NCBI GenBank assembly: GCA_934631005.1
Contig: CAKTXA010000012.1
Location: 1-64,000 of the forward strand
Direction of reading: 5' to 3'
Source: an uncultured Oscillospiraceae bacterium
GTDB lineage: Bacteria > Bacillota > Clostridia > Oscillospirales > Oscillospiraceae
Length of the DNA stretch: 64,000 nt
Shown here: one piece after another, positions 35,970-45,900 of the stretch
Position numbering within the stretch: position 1 is the stretch's first letter
How the letters are laid out: every line of letters begins with the position of its first letter
Made by a program: the position numbers and the translations under genes
The notes under the pieces: model-generated
Database searches by the model: none
Seen by the model: the letters and a program-made list of their open reading frames with translations, nothing else
What the model was told of the DNA's origin: nothing

Positions 35970-36013
35970 TTGCGTTAAAACGCAATGTGCCGTACCTTTT
36001 GCAATGCTATAAT
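35970..36013 (+). promoter_or_regulatory. Promoter with palindromic operator for the GH28-like gene
   Basis: An extended -10, TGCTATAAT, has TATAAT at 36008-36013. The expected -35 has no match. Just upstream is a perfect 16-bp palindrome, TTGCGTT-AA-AACGCAA (35970-35985), resembling LacI-family operators in size and TTGC/GCAA ends. Confidence 0.6.
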
Positions 36014-36041
36014 GAAGAAAAAACACAGTATGGAGGGCTCC

Positions 36042-37406
36042 ATGGAATATATCTCCTGCAACGACGAACGGGTCTGGGGCGCGGACGACGCGCAGACCAT
36101 TCAGAACGCGATCGACCTCGCGCACCGCGAGGGGCTGGATCAGGTGCTGATCCCCCGCCGCAACCGCCGCACCGGCGAGGCCGTCTGGCACATCGGCCGC
36201 AGCATCGTCCTGCCGAGCTCCATGACCGTCATCGTCTCCGGCGCGTATCTGCGCGCGGCGGACGATCTGCCGGTGCACGTGTTCTGCACTGAGCCGCAGC
36301 AGGAGGAGCTGCACGACATCCGCATCCTCGGCGTGGGCGAGGCCGTGATCGACGGCGGCCGCTGGACGCGCGAGAACCGCCCGGAGTACTATCACGAGCA
36401 GGCGCCGGACAAATACCCCGACGGCTGCGATTATGACCTCATCTCGCTCTTTAACGTCCGCAATTTCGAGGTGGCGGGGCTTTGCATCACGAACGCCAAG
36501 CACTACTCCACGTGCTTTACCTTCTGCCGCTTCGGCCGCATCCACGACCTGCACTTCCGCAACTACGCCACGGTCGAAAATCAGGACGGTATCGACCTGC
36601 GCTACGGCTGTGAGTTCATCACCATCGAGAACATCACCGGCGTCACGGGCGACGACACCGTGGCCCTCAACGCCATCGACGAGCTGGAGACGAACCGCCT
36701 GCGCGTGACGGGCAAGACCATCGACATCCACGACGTCACCATCCGCAACATCATCGCCTCCACGCACGCAAGCTCGCTCGTGCGGCTTTTGAACACCGAC
36801 GGCGCGAAGCTCTATAACATCACCATCGAAAACGTCAAGGATACCGGCAAGACCATCAGCATCTGCGCCGTGTTTTTCGGCACGCCCGCGCCGGTTTGGG
36901 CGCGCCGCCGGATGCACACGGAGGACGAATTTTACAACATCACCATCCGCGACGTCACGACCTGCGCCGCGTTCGGCATCCGCTTTGCCGAGAGCTGCCG
37001 CGACGTGCTGGTGGAAAATCTGCACACCTACGGAAACTGCGCCGTGCCCATCCAGTTCAGTAAGCCGTTTACCTGCCAGAACTTCACGCTGCGCGACGTG
37101 TACCTCCGCTCCGAAGCGCCGCTCAAGGCGGCCATCGCCGTCTCGTGCGAGCCGGAGAAGCTGCGGAATTTCCGCATGGAGCGCGTGTATGTGGAAAACG
37201 CGGACTACATCTTCGCCGTGCAGGAGCTGCCCGTTGCCGATCTGACATATGAGCCGCCGCACAAGGGCTGGCTGACCGCGGAATTTGAAAAAACGCAGCT
37301 GCCCTACTATGGCCGCTACTTCAAGCACTCCCTCGGCAAGGTCATCGAACACAGGACCCCCGACAACCGCTTCGGCGGCACCACGCCGCCGGAGGCGGAT
37401 TTCTAA
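36042..37406 (+). CDS. GH28-like right-handed beta-helix protein
   Basis: A 454-residue protein of the pectin-lyase-like superfamily, closest in pattern to glycoside hydrolase family 28 (polygalacturonase type). The pieces NQDGIDL and GDDTVAL supply the N-x-D and D-D carboxylates of the GH28 site. The usual GHG and RIK motifs are not evident, so activity is uncertain. There is no signal peptide, so it should be cytoplasmic and act on imported oligosaccharides, if it is an enzyme. The start at 36042 has GGAGGG 5-6 bases upstream. It is monocistronic with an operator-like palindrome at its promoter. Confidence 0.8.
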   Translation: MEYISCNDERVWGADDAQTIQNAIDLAHREGLDQVLIPRRNRRTGEAVWHIGRSIVLPSSMTVIVSGAYLRAADDLPVHVFCTEPQQEELHDIRILGVGEAVIDGGRWTRENRPEYYHEQAPDKYPDGCDYDLISLFNVRNFEVAGLCITNAKHYSTCFTFCRFGRIHDLHFRNYATVENQDGIDLRYGCEFITIENITGVTGDDTVALNAIDELETNRLRVTGKTIDIHDVTIRNIIASTHASSLVRLLNTDGAKLYNITIENVKDTGKTISICAVFFGTPAPVWARRRMHTEDEFYNITIRDVTTCAAFGIRFAESCRDVLVENLHTYGNCAVPIQFSKPFTCQNFTLRDVYLRSEAPLKAAIAVSCEPEKLRNFRMERVYVENADYIFAVQELPVADLTYEPPHKGWLTAEFEKTQLPYYGRYFKHSLGKVIEHRTPDNRFGGTTPPEADF

Positions 37407-37411
37407 GACCG

Positions 37412-37451
37412 AAAAATCGCCCGCTGTTCTTACGAACAGCGGGCGTTTTTT
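37412..37451. terminator. Bidirectional terminator between the GH28-like and histidine kinase genes
   Basis: A perfect 12-bp stem (37418-37429 with 37434-37445) with A-run on the left and T-run on the right, between convergent genes. Confidence 0.9.
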
Positions 37452-38712
37452 ATTTCAGTTCGGCAATAAAATTGATCGTCCGGCCGGTCACGGCGGCGTG
37501 AATGGCGCCGTGGTGGGCCTCGGCGATGCTCCGCGCGATCGACAGGCCGATGCCGAAGCCGCCGGTGGCGGCGGTGCGGGACGCGTCGGGGCGGTAGAAC
37601 CGGTCAAACAGGCGGTCGGGGTCGCCCGCCGGCGGCTGGACGCATTCGTTCGCCGCCGTGAGCTTCACGCCGCACCTGGTGCTCTCCAGCGTCAGGCGGA
37701 TGGCCGTATCCGGCGCAGCATACTTGACGGCGTTATCCAGCAAAATCGACACCAGCTGCCGCACGGCGGCTTCGTCGCCGCAGTAGCGCAGGCCCGGCGT
37801 GATGGCCGTCTCCAGCGGATGCCCCCCGGACGCGGCCAGCTCCGCGAACGACTCCGCCGTGTCTGCGACCGCCGCGCTCACGTCAAACACCTGCGGATGC
37901 AGCGGCGAGGTCTCCTCGTCGTATCTGCAGAGCGTGATGAGCGCCTGCACAAGCTCGCGCAGCTTTTCCGTCTGCGCGCGCGCCTTGTCGATCCACTTCT
38001 GCTGCCCGACCTCCATCTCCAGCACCTTCAGGCTCGTGCCGATGACGGTGATGGGCGTTTTCAGCTCATGGCCCGCGTCGGTGATGAACTGCTTCTGCCG
38101 CTCGGATGCGCGCACGACCGGGTCGATGGCCCGGCGCGAGAGCAGCACGACCAGCCCGTAGACCAGCGCCAGACACACCACGCAGGACACGCCCGACCAG
38201 AGCGCGAACTGCCGCGCCGCGCGCAGCGACTGGTAGCAGTCAAGGAACACCGCAGTATAGCCGCCGTCGGCTTCCGCCACCACGCGGTATTTATAGTGCG
38301 AGGCGTAATAGCCGCTGCCCGCGCCGCGGCGCAGCGCCGCCTGCGCATACTCCGCCGCGTCGTCCTCCGCCACGGCGGCGATGTGCGAAAAGTCGCTGCG
38401 GATGATCGCGCCGTCCACGTCCAGACGCAGGTAGAAATAGCGCGTGGAATACGGCGTTTCAGCGGTGAAGGGGCCTTTCGGGGGCTCCGGCTCGGCGGAC
38501 GGCTTTTCCGGCGGGACGCCCGGCGGCGTGCCGGGCATGCGGTCCGTGGGGATGGTGCCCTGATTCTCGCAGATCATGGCGAGCGTGCGGTCAAGATCGC
38601 GGTTCGTGGCGGCGAAATTCGCCGCGTTCACGATCAGGCACAACAGCAGCAGCACCAGCGCGACCGACAGCATCGCGATGCGGATGAATTTTGTGCGCAG
38701 CCGTCTGATCAT
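37450..38712 (-). CDS. Sensor histidine kinase
   Basis: Membrane kinase that passes phosphate to the response regulator encoded just upstream. The 420-residue protein has membrane spans at about 10-30 and 169-191, with a 140-residue outer sensor domain including a proline-rich stretch (about 58-80). The dimerisation box has His215 in DAGHELKTPI, then the N box LLDNAVKYA and the glycine box GGFGIGLSIARSIAEAHHG. Its start overlaps the regulator stop (ATGA). Confidence 0.93.
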   Translation of the reverse strand: MIRRLRTKFIRIAMLSVALVLLLLCLIVNAANFAATNRDLDRTLAMICENQGTIPTDRMPGTPPGVPPEKPSAEPEPPKGPFTAETPYSTRYFYLRLDVDGAIIRSDFSHIAAVAEDDAAEYAQAALRRGAGSGYYASHYKYRVVAEADGGYTAVFLDCYQSLRAARQFALWSGVSCVVCLALVYGLVVLLSRRAIDPVVRASERQKQFITDAGHELKTPITVIGTSLKVLEMEVGQQKWIDKARAQTEKLRELVQALITLCRYDEETSPLHPQVFDVSAAVADTAESFAELAASGGHPLETAITPGLRYCGDEAAVRQLVSILLDNAVKYAAPDTAIRLTLESTRCGVKLTAANECVQPPAGDPDRLFDRFYRPDASRTAATGGFGIGLSIARSIAEAHHGAIHAAVTGRTINFIAELK

Positions 38713-39383
38713 TTCGCCGCCTCCAGCACATAGCCCAGCCCCCGGCTGGCGCTGATCTGCGCGCCGGAGCCGACGGCCTTGAGCTTTTTGCGGAGGTTCG
38801 AGATGTTCACCCAGATGACGCTGACCTCGGCCTCGCTGTCCCAGCCCCAGATCTTTTCCATCAGCCGGTCGGCGGAAAACAGCATCCCCGGCGAGCGCAG
38901 AAACAACTCCATCAGCTGAAATTCCCGCCCGCCAAGGCGGACGTGCCGCTCGCCGCAGCTCAACTCGCCCGTGCCGGGGTCGAGCGTCAGATCGCCCGCC
39001 CGCAGCACGCTCGGGCGATAGGAGTCGCTCCGCCGCAGCAGCGCCCGCACGCGCGCGAGCAGCTCGTCGGGGTCAAAGGGCTTGGGCAGATAATCGTCCG
39101 CGCCCAGATCCAGCCCCTCCACGCGGTCGCGCGTCTCGCCGCGGGCGGTGAGCATGAGGATGGGCGTTTTGTCCCCGCGCCCACGCAGCGTGCGCAGCGC
39201 CGTGAAGCCGTCCATATACGGCATCATCACGTCCAGCACGATCGCGTCGTACGCCCCCGTCTGCGCATAGTCGCACGCGGCGCGCCCGTCGTGCACAACG
39301 TCCACCGAAAAGTGGTTTTTCTCAAAAAATACGCCGAGCGCTTCGGCAAGGTCCTCTTCGTCCTCCGCGATCAAAAGCCGCAT
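38709..39383 (-). CDS. OmpR-family response regulator
   Basis: A 224-residue regulator with a receiver domain (acidic pocket EDEED near residues 7-11, phosphoacceptor Asp51 in VLDVMMPYMDG, TAR near 79, KPF near 102) and a C-terminal winged helix. OmpR-type regulators bind tandem direct repeats about 11 bp apart. Such repeats occur at both promoters flanking the VTC and beta-helix genes (40864-40914), making them its likely targets. GGAGG precedes the start. Confidence 0.95.
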   Translation of the reverse strand: MRLLIAEDEEDLAEALGVFFEKNHFSVDVVHDGRAACDYAQTGAYDAIVLDVMMPYMDGFTALRTLRGRGDKTPILMLTARGETRDRVEGLDLGADDYLPKPFDPDELLARVRALLRRSDSYRPSVLRAGDLTLDPGTGELSCGERHVRLGGREFQLMELFLRSPGMLFSADRLMEKIWGWDSEAEVSVIWVNISNLRKKLKAVGSGAQISASRGLGYVLEAAK

Positions 39384-39412
39384 GGCAAACGCACCTCCGT
39401 CCCGTTTTGCCT

Positions 39413-39441
39413 ATTATACAGGTGTTTTTCGGAAGCTGCAA
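39413..39441 (-). promoter_or_regulatory. Internal promoter for the two-component genes
   Basis: On the minus strand TTGCAG (39436-39441) and TATAAT (39413-39418) are 17 bp apart, in the 66-base gap downstream of the DUF4956 gene. It would give basal expression of the regulator and kinase independent of the regulated promoter. Confidence 0.65.
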
Positions 39442-39449
39442 GCGTCACG

Positions 39450-40097
39450 TCACAGCGCGTCGCGGCTGCCCATGCGCGCGCAGGAAATGTTCAGATTCCC
39501 GTTGCGGCAGCGCACCTCGTCAAAAAACGCCTTGCTCGGCTGTGCGTCCCGGAACGTCACGCGGTACTGCAGCTCAAAAAGCGTGCCCATGTTGCTCGTT
39601 TTCACCTGCTCCAGCGTGCAGGTGCGCAGGTATTTTTCAAAAATGTCGGCAAACAAACCGTCATAGTCCAGATTTTCCGGGATGGTGATCTTCAAAACGC
39701 GCTCCGTGCCGTCGCCCTCGCCGAATTTCAGCGCCGTCAGCGCCAGCAGCACCGCCGCAAAGACCGCAAAAAACAGCGCCGCCAGCACCGGATACTCCAT
39801 ACCCGTGGCCAGCCCCAGCGCCATGGCGCAGAAGATCGCCGCGATCTCCCGCGCGGAGCCGGGCGCGGAGCGAAAGCGCACCAGTCCGAACGCGCCCGCG
39901 CCGAGGTTGCCGTTGACGAGCATAATGACCATCTGCACCGCCAGCGGCAGCAGCGCCACCGTGATGCAGAAGCTCTGCGAGCTGCGCGCGCCGCGCGTGG
40001 CGACGAGCGCCGTTAAAATGCCCAGCACCACCGACGCCGCCGCGCACAGCAGAAAAACCTTCAGGGTGATCTCCCCGGTAATGATCGACTCAAGCAC
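39450..40097 (-). CDS. DUF4956 membrane protein
   Basis: A 215-residue protein of the DUF4956 family with several membrane segments in residues 10-125 (including LVNGNLGAGAFGLVRFRSAPGS, a family hallmark read across the second span) and a cytosolic C-terminal domain. It is commonly next to VTC-domain proteins and has no proven function. The start is GTG at 40097 with AAGGAGG nine bases upstream. It overlaps the end of the VTC gene by 8 bases, so the two are translationally coupled and probably act together. Confidence 0.88.
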   Translation of the reverse strand: MLESIITGEITLKVFLLCAAASVVLGILTALVATRGARSSQSFCITVALLPLAVQMVIMLVNGNLGAGAFGLVRFRSAPGSAREIAAIFCAMALGLATGMEYPVLAALFFAVFAAVLLALTALKFGEGDGTERVLKITIPENLDYDGLFADIFEKYLRTCTLEQVKTSNMGTLFELQYRVTFRDAQPSKAFFDEVRCRNGNLNISCARMGSRDAL

Positions 40098-40824
40098 AGA
40101 AAGCTACCTCCTTCCGAATTTGCCGCGCCGCGCACGGCAGGATGTATCTGCGGTAGCATTCGCCGTATTTGGAAAACGACGTGGGGTAGATCGCCAGCTC
40201 CGAGAGCGCGCGGCTGAGCCACAGCGGGCACACGCCCGGAAGCTTCACCTCCATCAGCACCGCGTCCTCCGGCAAAAGCGCCTGCCCCCAGTCGCCGCGC
40301 GCCAGATCCAGCGCCGTGTCGCGCCAGCGCAGCCCCGTGTCGAACGTCACGCGCACTTCCGCGTCCTCGATCCCGGCGAACGCCGTGCGGTCGTAGGCGA
40401 TCAAGACCTTCGGCGCGGTTTTGCTGCAGCGCTGGAACCAGCGGATCTCCCGGCCGATCTGCCCATACGCGTCCGCATCCGTCTGCCCGCTCAAAAACGG
40501 CGCGGCCTGCCTGAGCGGCACGGTGATGCGGCGCTTGTAGACCACGCCGTCAAATTTCTTTTTGAGCTCCACGAACACCCCGTCGTCCGCCCCCGGCACG
40601 CCGTAGCTGCGCACGCGCAGCTTTTCCTTGTAGACCGGCGCGTCGATCGACGCGCGGATGAGGCGGTAGTCGTCGGTATCATAATATAGATTGCAGATCG
40701 TGTAGACCGGATAGGCATCCGGCGTCAAATACCCGCCGATGCGCGCAAGCAGCGCATCGCGCTGCGCCCGCGTGAGCATATACTTCTTTTCATACCGTTC
40801 AAAACAGAACTGCGTTCCAACCAT
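40090..40824 (-). CDS. VTC-domain protein (polyphosphate polymerase-like)
   Basis: A 244-residue soluble VTC domain. The eukaryotic relatives make polyphosphate from ATP inside a basic tunnel. Family features are ERYEKKYMLT at the start, YYDTDDYRLIR, KEKLRVRSYG, VELKKKFDGVVYKRR (basic strand), and EVKLPG and SKYGECY near the end. The product in this bacterium is not known. It is coupled to the DUF4956 membrane protein and lies opposite the carbohydrate-binding beta-helix gene. AAGGAGG precedes the start. Confidence 0.88.
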   Translation of the reverse strand: MVGTQFCFERYEKKYMLTRAQRDALLARIGGYLTPDAYPVYTICNLYYDTDDYRLIRASIDAPVYKEKLRVRSYGVPGADDGVFVELKKKFDGVVYKRRITVPLRQAAPFLSGQTDADAYGQIGREIRWFQRCSKTAPKVLIAYDRTAFAGIEDAEVRVTFDTGLRWRDTALDLARGDWGQALLPEDAVLMEVKLPGVCPLWLSRALSELAIYPTSFSKYGECYRRYILPCAARQIRKEVAFCA

Positions 40825-40848
40825 CTGACATTCCTCCTTGACGCCTCA

Positions 40849-40880
40849 AGTATATCAGCCCCACCTTAAGCCAGCCTAAA
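40849..40880 (-). promoter_or_regulatory. Promoter of the VTC operon with OmpR-type direct repeat
   Basis: On the minus strand TTTAGG (40875-40880) and TTAAGG (40864-40869) are 11 bp apart. A TATACT -10 box (40849-40854) follows after 9 bp. The repeats take the place of a -35 box, as in activator-dependent promoters. Confidence 0.7.
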
Positions 40881-40897
40881 GAAGATCGCTTTTTTCT

Positions 40898-40929
40898 TTT
40901 AGGTACGATTTAGGCGCGGGGTGTATATT
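40898..40929 (+). promoter_or_regulatory. Promoter of the beta-helix gene with OmpR-type direct repeat
   Basis: TTTAGG (40898-40903) and TTTAGG (40909-40914) are 11 bp apart, and a TATATT -10 box (40924-40929) follows after 9 bp. This is the mirror image of the divergent VTC promoter. Confidence 0.7.
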
Positions 40930-40963
40930 GGCGGCACGATGGGATCGGAAAGGATGATCTGAC

Positions 40964-42640
40964 ATGACAAAATCACAAAAACGTTACCTGATCGTTGCCG
41001 CGCTGGCGCTGGTGCTGGCGGCGGTGGTATTCCTGGCCGTGCGGAGCGCGGCGGCGGACGCCGGACGCACCGCGAGCGCCGCGGATGAGGCCGCAAGCAC
41101 AGAGACCATCCCGGCGGCCGATACCGCGGACGAAGCGGCGGACGGCGCGGCGGAGCTCGTGTTCTCCGACAGTGCCATCACCGCCTCCGGCGGCAGCGGC
41201 TATACGATCAGCGGCACAGCGCTGACGATCGACGAGCCGGGTGTCTACACCGTCTCCGGCACGTGCACCGACGGCTCGATCAAAATTAAAAAGGGCACGA
41301 TGGGTGTGACGCTCGTGCTAAGCGGCCTTGACCTCACCAGCGCGGCCACCGCGCCCATCACGTGCGGAAAATCCTCGGAGGTCACGATCGTCGCGGCAAG
41401 CGGCACGGTCAACGCTCTGTCTGACAGTGCGCAGAATAACGACGACACCTACCCCGAAAACACCGACGCCGAGAACGCCGTGATCAAATGTAAGGACGGC
41501 TCCAACGTCACGCTCTCCGGCTCCGGCACGCTGAACATCACCGCAAACGGCAAAAACGGCATCAAGTCCGGCGCCACGACCGAAACGGAGGGCGAAGCCT
41601 CGCTCACCATTCAGGAGTTGACGCTGAACATCACGGCGGCGGACGACGCCATCCACGCCGACTACACTCTGACCATCGGCGCGGACGGCACGGACGGCCC
41701 GCGCATCACCGTCACCGGCTGCAACGAGGGTCTGGAGGCCGCGTCGCTGAGCATTTTCTCCGGCAGCATCGACATCACGGCGACAGACGACTGCCTGAAC
41801 GCCGCGAACGCCGACCTTTCGGACTATGACTTCACCATGACCATCTCCGGCGGCACCATCCGCGCCTACACCTCCGGCGGTGACGGCTTCGACTCCAACG
41901 GCAACCTGACCATCTCCGGCGGCGACATCGCCGTCTGGACGGCAAGCACCGCCGACAATCAGCCGCTCGACGCCGACGGCGCCATCACCATCACCGGCGG
42001 CACGATGCTGGCCGCGGGCGGCAGCAGCGGCATGGGCATGAACCTCTCGGCGGCGCAGGGCTATGTCCTGTTCGGCAGCGATACGATGGGCGGCATGGGC
42101 GGCTTCCCCGGCGGCGGGATGCAGCCGCCGAGCGGTGAACGCCCCGATGATGCGGCGGCCCGCCCGGATGGCACACAGACGGGCGACCGGCCCACGCCGC
42201 CCGGCAGCTTCGGCGGCGCGGCGGGCTCCGCGAGCGTCACGAAGGGCAGCACGCTCGCTATCCTGAGCGGCGACGATACGCTCTTCTCCGCGGACGCGCC
42301 GTGCGATGTGCGCTTTGTGTTCTTCTCCTCCCCGCTCCTGACCGACGGTGCGAGCTATACGCTCTGCGCCGGCGGCGAGAGCGTGGAGAGCGCCGAAGCG
42401 CAGACCGGCGGCACGCAGACGGGCTTCGGCAGCGGCCGCCCGAACGGCGACCCGCCCGCCATGCCCGACGGCGCGACGCCGCCCGAAAAGCCGGACGGCG
42501 CGGCCTTTGACGGCGCGACGCCGCCCGAAAAGCCGGACGGCACAGCCGAAAACGGTCAGCCGGGCACGCCCCCGGCGGGCGATCCCCCCACCGGTGCGCC
42601 CGGTGATGCCGCGCAAGGCGCTGGCAGCGGCGACCTCTGA
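40964..42640 (+). CDS. Secreted carbohydrate-binding beta-helix protein (DUF4353 type)
   Basis: A 558-residue exported protein with an N-terminal membrane anchor or signal (about 8-28) and a linker rich in Ala/Asp/Glu. A right-handed beta-helix follows (about 70-370) with repeats such as LTISGGDIAVW and ITITGGTMLAAGG, matching the DUF4353/Cthe_2159-like carbohydrate-binding family, known for binding acidic plant polysaccharide. The C-terminal 130 residues are low-complexity Pro/Gly/Asp-rich with PPEKPDG repeats and may thread the wall. No SLH or sortase signal is seen. It is divergent from, and probably co-regulated with, the VTC/DUF4956/two-component operon. Confidence 0.85.
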   Translation: MTKSQKRYLIVAALALVLAAVVFLAVRSAAADAGRTASAADEAASTETIPAADTADEAADGAAELVFSDSAITASGGSGYTISGTALTIDEPGVYTVSGTCTDGSIKIKKGTMGVTLVLSGLDLTSAATAPITCGKSSEVTIVAASGTVNALSDSAQNNDDTYPENTDAENAVIKCKDGSNVTLSGSGTLNITANGKNGIKSGATTETEGEASLTIQELTLNITAADDAIHADYTLTIGADGTDGPRITVTGCNEGLEAASLSIFSGSIDITATDDCLNAANADLSDYDFTMTISGGTIRAYTSGGDGFDSNGNLTISGGDIAVWTASTADNQPLDADGAITITGGTMLAAGGSSGMGMNLSAAQGYVLFGSDTMGGMGGFPGGGMQPPSGERPDDAAARPDGTQTGDRPTPPGSFGGAAGSASVTKGSTLAILSGDDTLFSADAPCDVRFVFFSSPLLTDGASYTLCAGGESVESAEAQTGGTQTGFGSGRPNGDPPAMPDGATPPEKPDGAAFDGATPPEKPDGTAENGQPGTPPAGDPPTGAPGDAAQGAGSGDL

Positions 42641-42684
42641 GCTTCCTCCTTTGGGGACATCCCGTCCCCGTCCCCTCTCTTTTC

Positions 42685-42723
42685 CCCCGGCGGCCTGCTC
42701 CCATGGGCCGTCGGGGATTTTTT
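42685..42723 (+). terminator. Terminator after the DUF4353-type gene
   Basis: An 11-bp stem with one G-U pair (42685-42695 with 42706-42716), followed by ATTTTTTA. Confidence 0.8.
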
Positions 42724-42757
42724 ATCCGTCCGGACTGCCCTCCTGCACAAAAATGAC

Positions 42758-42785
42758 TTGACATTTGCACGGTTTCTTATAAAAT
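42758..42785 (+). promoter_or_regulatory. Promoter of the 1071-residue SLH protein
   Basis: TTGACA (42758-42763) and TAAAAT (42780-42785) are 16 bp apart. The leader to the start codon is about 115 bases and holds a CTGCCGG/CCGGCAG hairpin (about 42864-42884). Confidence 0.7.
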
Positions 42786-42905
42786 GAATATAAATAGTTA
42801 ACTCAATTAGCAGAGTGTGCCGATTCTGCGCGGGCGGCTTTTTGACCGCAGCTGTGTCAACACCTGCCGGGACGCGACCGGCAGTGAAACTTGGAGGTAA
42901 GGACT

Positions 42906-45900
42906 ATGAAAAAACGCATCACGGCGCTTTTGCTGGCGTTTGCCATGCTGTTCACGCTGAGCGCGGCGGCACTGGCGGCGGACGAGAGCGCGCTTTTGCC
43001 GGAGCCCGCAGCGGCCGAACCGGCAGCCGAAACGCCCACGCCGCTCCCCGAAGCGGCCGAGGACAAGGCAGAAGCCCCCGCCGAGCAGCTCGCCGCCCCG
43101 CGGCCGGTGCTGCGCGCGGTGGAGACTGCAGCCACGCACGCCGTGCACCACCCCTACTGCGGCGATAAGACGTGCGAAGATCACAGCGAAGCCATCACCG
43201 ATTGGACTGACCTGAACAAAGTCCCCGCAGGCAGCACACTTGAGGCTGGTAAGGCATATTACCTGACGGATAATCTGAACGTCAGCAAATCGTTCATTGT
43301 GGATGGTGGCGAGATCACGCTCTGTCTGAATGGATACACTCTCGCCAATTCCTCCGGCACAGCGTATCAGCGCGCACTGGATGTGCGTAACGGCACGCTG
43401 CGCATCTGCGATTGTAGTCAAGACGCGACCGGTGCAATCACCAGCAATACGCCTTGCGATGGCTCGGCGCTCTTTCTGCGCTACACAGCAGGCAAGACGC
43501 CCGCCGCTGAACTGTATGGCGGCACGATCATCGGCACAAACACCGCAAATAGTGGTGGTGCGGTCTGCCTGGCGACCGGAAAATTCACTATGTACGGCGG
43601 CAAAATTGCAAACAGCCGTTCCAAAATGGGCGGCGGCGTTTACGTCAGCAGCGGCACATTCCATATGCACGGCGGCACGATCACCGGCTGCACCGCGACT
43701 GAAAACGGCGGCGGCGTGTATCTGAACGGTGGTACGTTCATAGTGTCCGGCGCCGCCACGATCACCGGCAACCATGTCGGCGAGGCGGACAATAACGTCT
43801 ACCTGCCCGCAGGCAAGACCCTCGCCGTCTCCGGTTTGACGTCTGGGGCGCAGATCGGCGTGACGGCGGCATCCGCGCCTACGGCCATCACCGGCGCAAA
43901 TGATGCCGACATCCACAACTATTTCACCAGCGACAACAGCGCCTACGAGCCGTGGAACGGCACGGACAACGCCGTCGTGCTCCGCACGGCGCGCATGACC
44001 CCGACCTGCAACGCGCCCAGCGGTCTGACCGCCGTTTACGGCCAGAAGCTCAACGAGATCGCGCTGACCAGCCCGGAGGGCAACACGCCCGGCACATGGA
44101 CGTGGGAAAACGGCGATCAGGACGTCGGCGATGTGGGCGGCCACACATTCAAGGCCACCTTCACCCCGACTGACGGGGACAGCTACAAGACCGTGACCGG
44201 CATTGACGTCACAGTGACGGTCACACAGGCCGTGCAGACCATTACGATTGACCCGGGCGAGCATAGCATCATCCGCAACGGCGTAGCGCAGTCTATCGAC
44301 TTTGCACACGCCCAAGGTGAACTCACCTATTCGCTGGAAAACGAAATCGCGGGTGTTTCGCTGGACGCGGACGCCAAAACGCTGACCGTCCAGCCCGCGG
44401 TCGAAGCGGACACCGTCATCACCATCCGGGCGACCGCCGCGGCGACGGAGAATTATAAGGAAACATACACGACCTTCGTTGTAACGGTCGCCGCGAAGTC
44501 GGATATAGAGCTGACCATTACCATGGAGGGCTGGACCTATGGCGAAACGGCAAACACGCCGACCTACACGAAGCCGGAGTCCGGCGGCACCGAGACGGTC
44601 ACCTACGCCGTGAAGGACACGACGGCGTTCAGCAATATAGTCCCGACCGACGTCGGTGAGTATGTCGTTAAGGTCGTGTACGAGACTGACAACACTATCT
44701 ACACCGGCACTAAAAAATTCACCATCGCCAAGAAGCAGATCACGCCGCCCGCAGCGGACAGCCGCACGTTCACTTACACCGGCGAGGATCAGACCTACAC
44801 GCTGGCAACGTCCACGTATTACGACATTTCGAACAACGCCACGCAGAAGAACGCGGGCACGTACACCATCATCGTCTCTCTGAAAGACACCAAGAATACC
44901 TGCTGGGATGACGGCACGATGGCGGCAAAGAACTATACCTTCAAAATCGAAACGCTGAAGATCGACGTCCCGACGGCGGACAGCCGCACATTCACCTACA
45001 CCGGCGAGGAACTGACCTACAACGTGGGCGGCTTCAACGAGACGTACTGCGAAGTCAGCGGCAACGTGCAGACGGCTGCGGGCGACCACACCGTGACCGT
45101 CTCGCTGAAGGACGCGGCGAACACCGAGTGGAAGACCGGCGGCACGGCGGACGTGACCTTCACCTTCCACATCGGCAAAGCCGATGTGCCCGACTTCAAC
45201 AAGGAGGTCACGCTGAACGTCATCAACGATCTGGAAGCCACCTACACCGTTGACCTCCCCGAGCTGCCGGAGCTGGCGTCTCCCAAGACCTATGGTGGAG
45301 ACCCCGTATATTCGGTGACTGCCGTGAGCCTGGACAACGGCTACACTCTATTCAATTCGGCAAAGGTTGAAAACGGCAAGCTGATCCTGCCCATCAACAA
45401 GAATTCCACCATGACGACCGGCCCGAGCGGCTACGTCCACGTCAAGGTCACGACCGACAACTATGAGGATGTCATTCTCACCGTGAACCTCAACGCGGTC
45501 AATAATCCCGCACCGCACACCGGCTACAGCGAGCAGGTCAAGAAGCAGAGCGAGGAATTTGAGGCCAAAAAGCGCGGCGAGCTGCCCGAAAGTGACAGCG
45601 CGTTCCGCGATGTGGCCGAGGACGATTACTTCTTCGACGCTGTAAACTGGGCGGCGGAGAACGGCATCACCGGCGGCGTGAGCAGCACGCGCTTCGGCCC
45701 GGGCCTCGACTGCACGCGCGGCCAGACCATGACGTTCCTCTGGCGCGCCATGGACGAGCCGGAGCCTGAGACGCTCGCGTCCTCGCTCACCGACGTGATG
45801 TCGGGCAGCTACTACTACAAGGCCGTCCTGTGGGCCATGCAGGAGGGCGTGACCACCGGCGTGGGCAGCGGCCTCTTCGCGCCCGACAAGACCGTCACGC

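Noticed and set aside
42786..42905. Riboswitch in the 115-base leader of the 1071-residue SLH protein
   Set aside because: Only one short hairpin is visible and no known riboswitch core was recognised.
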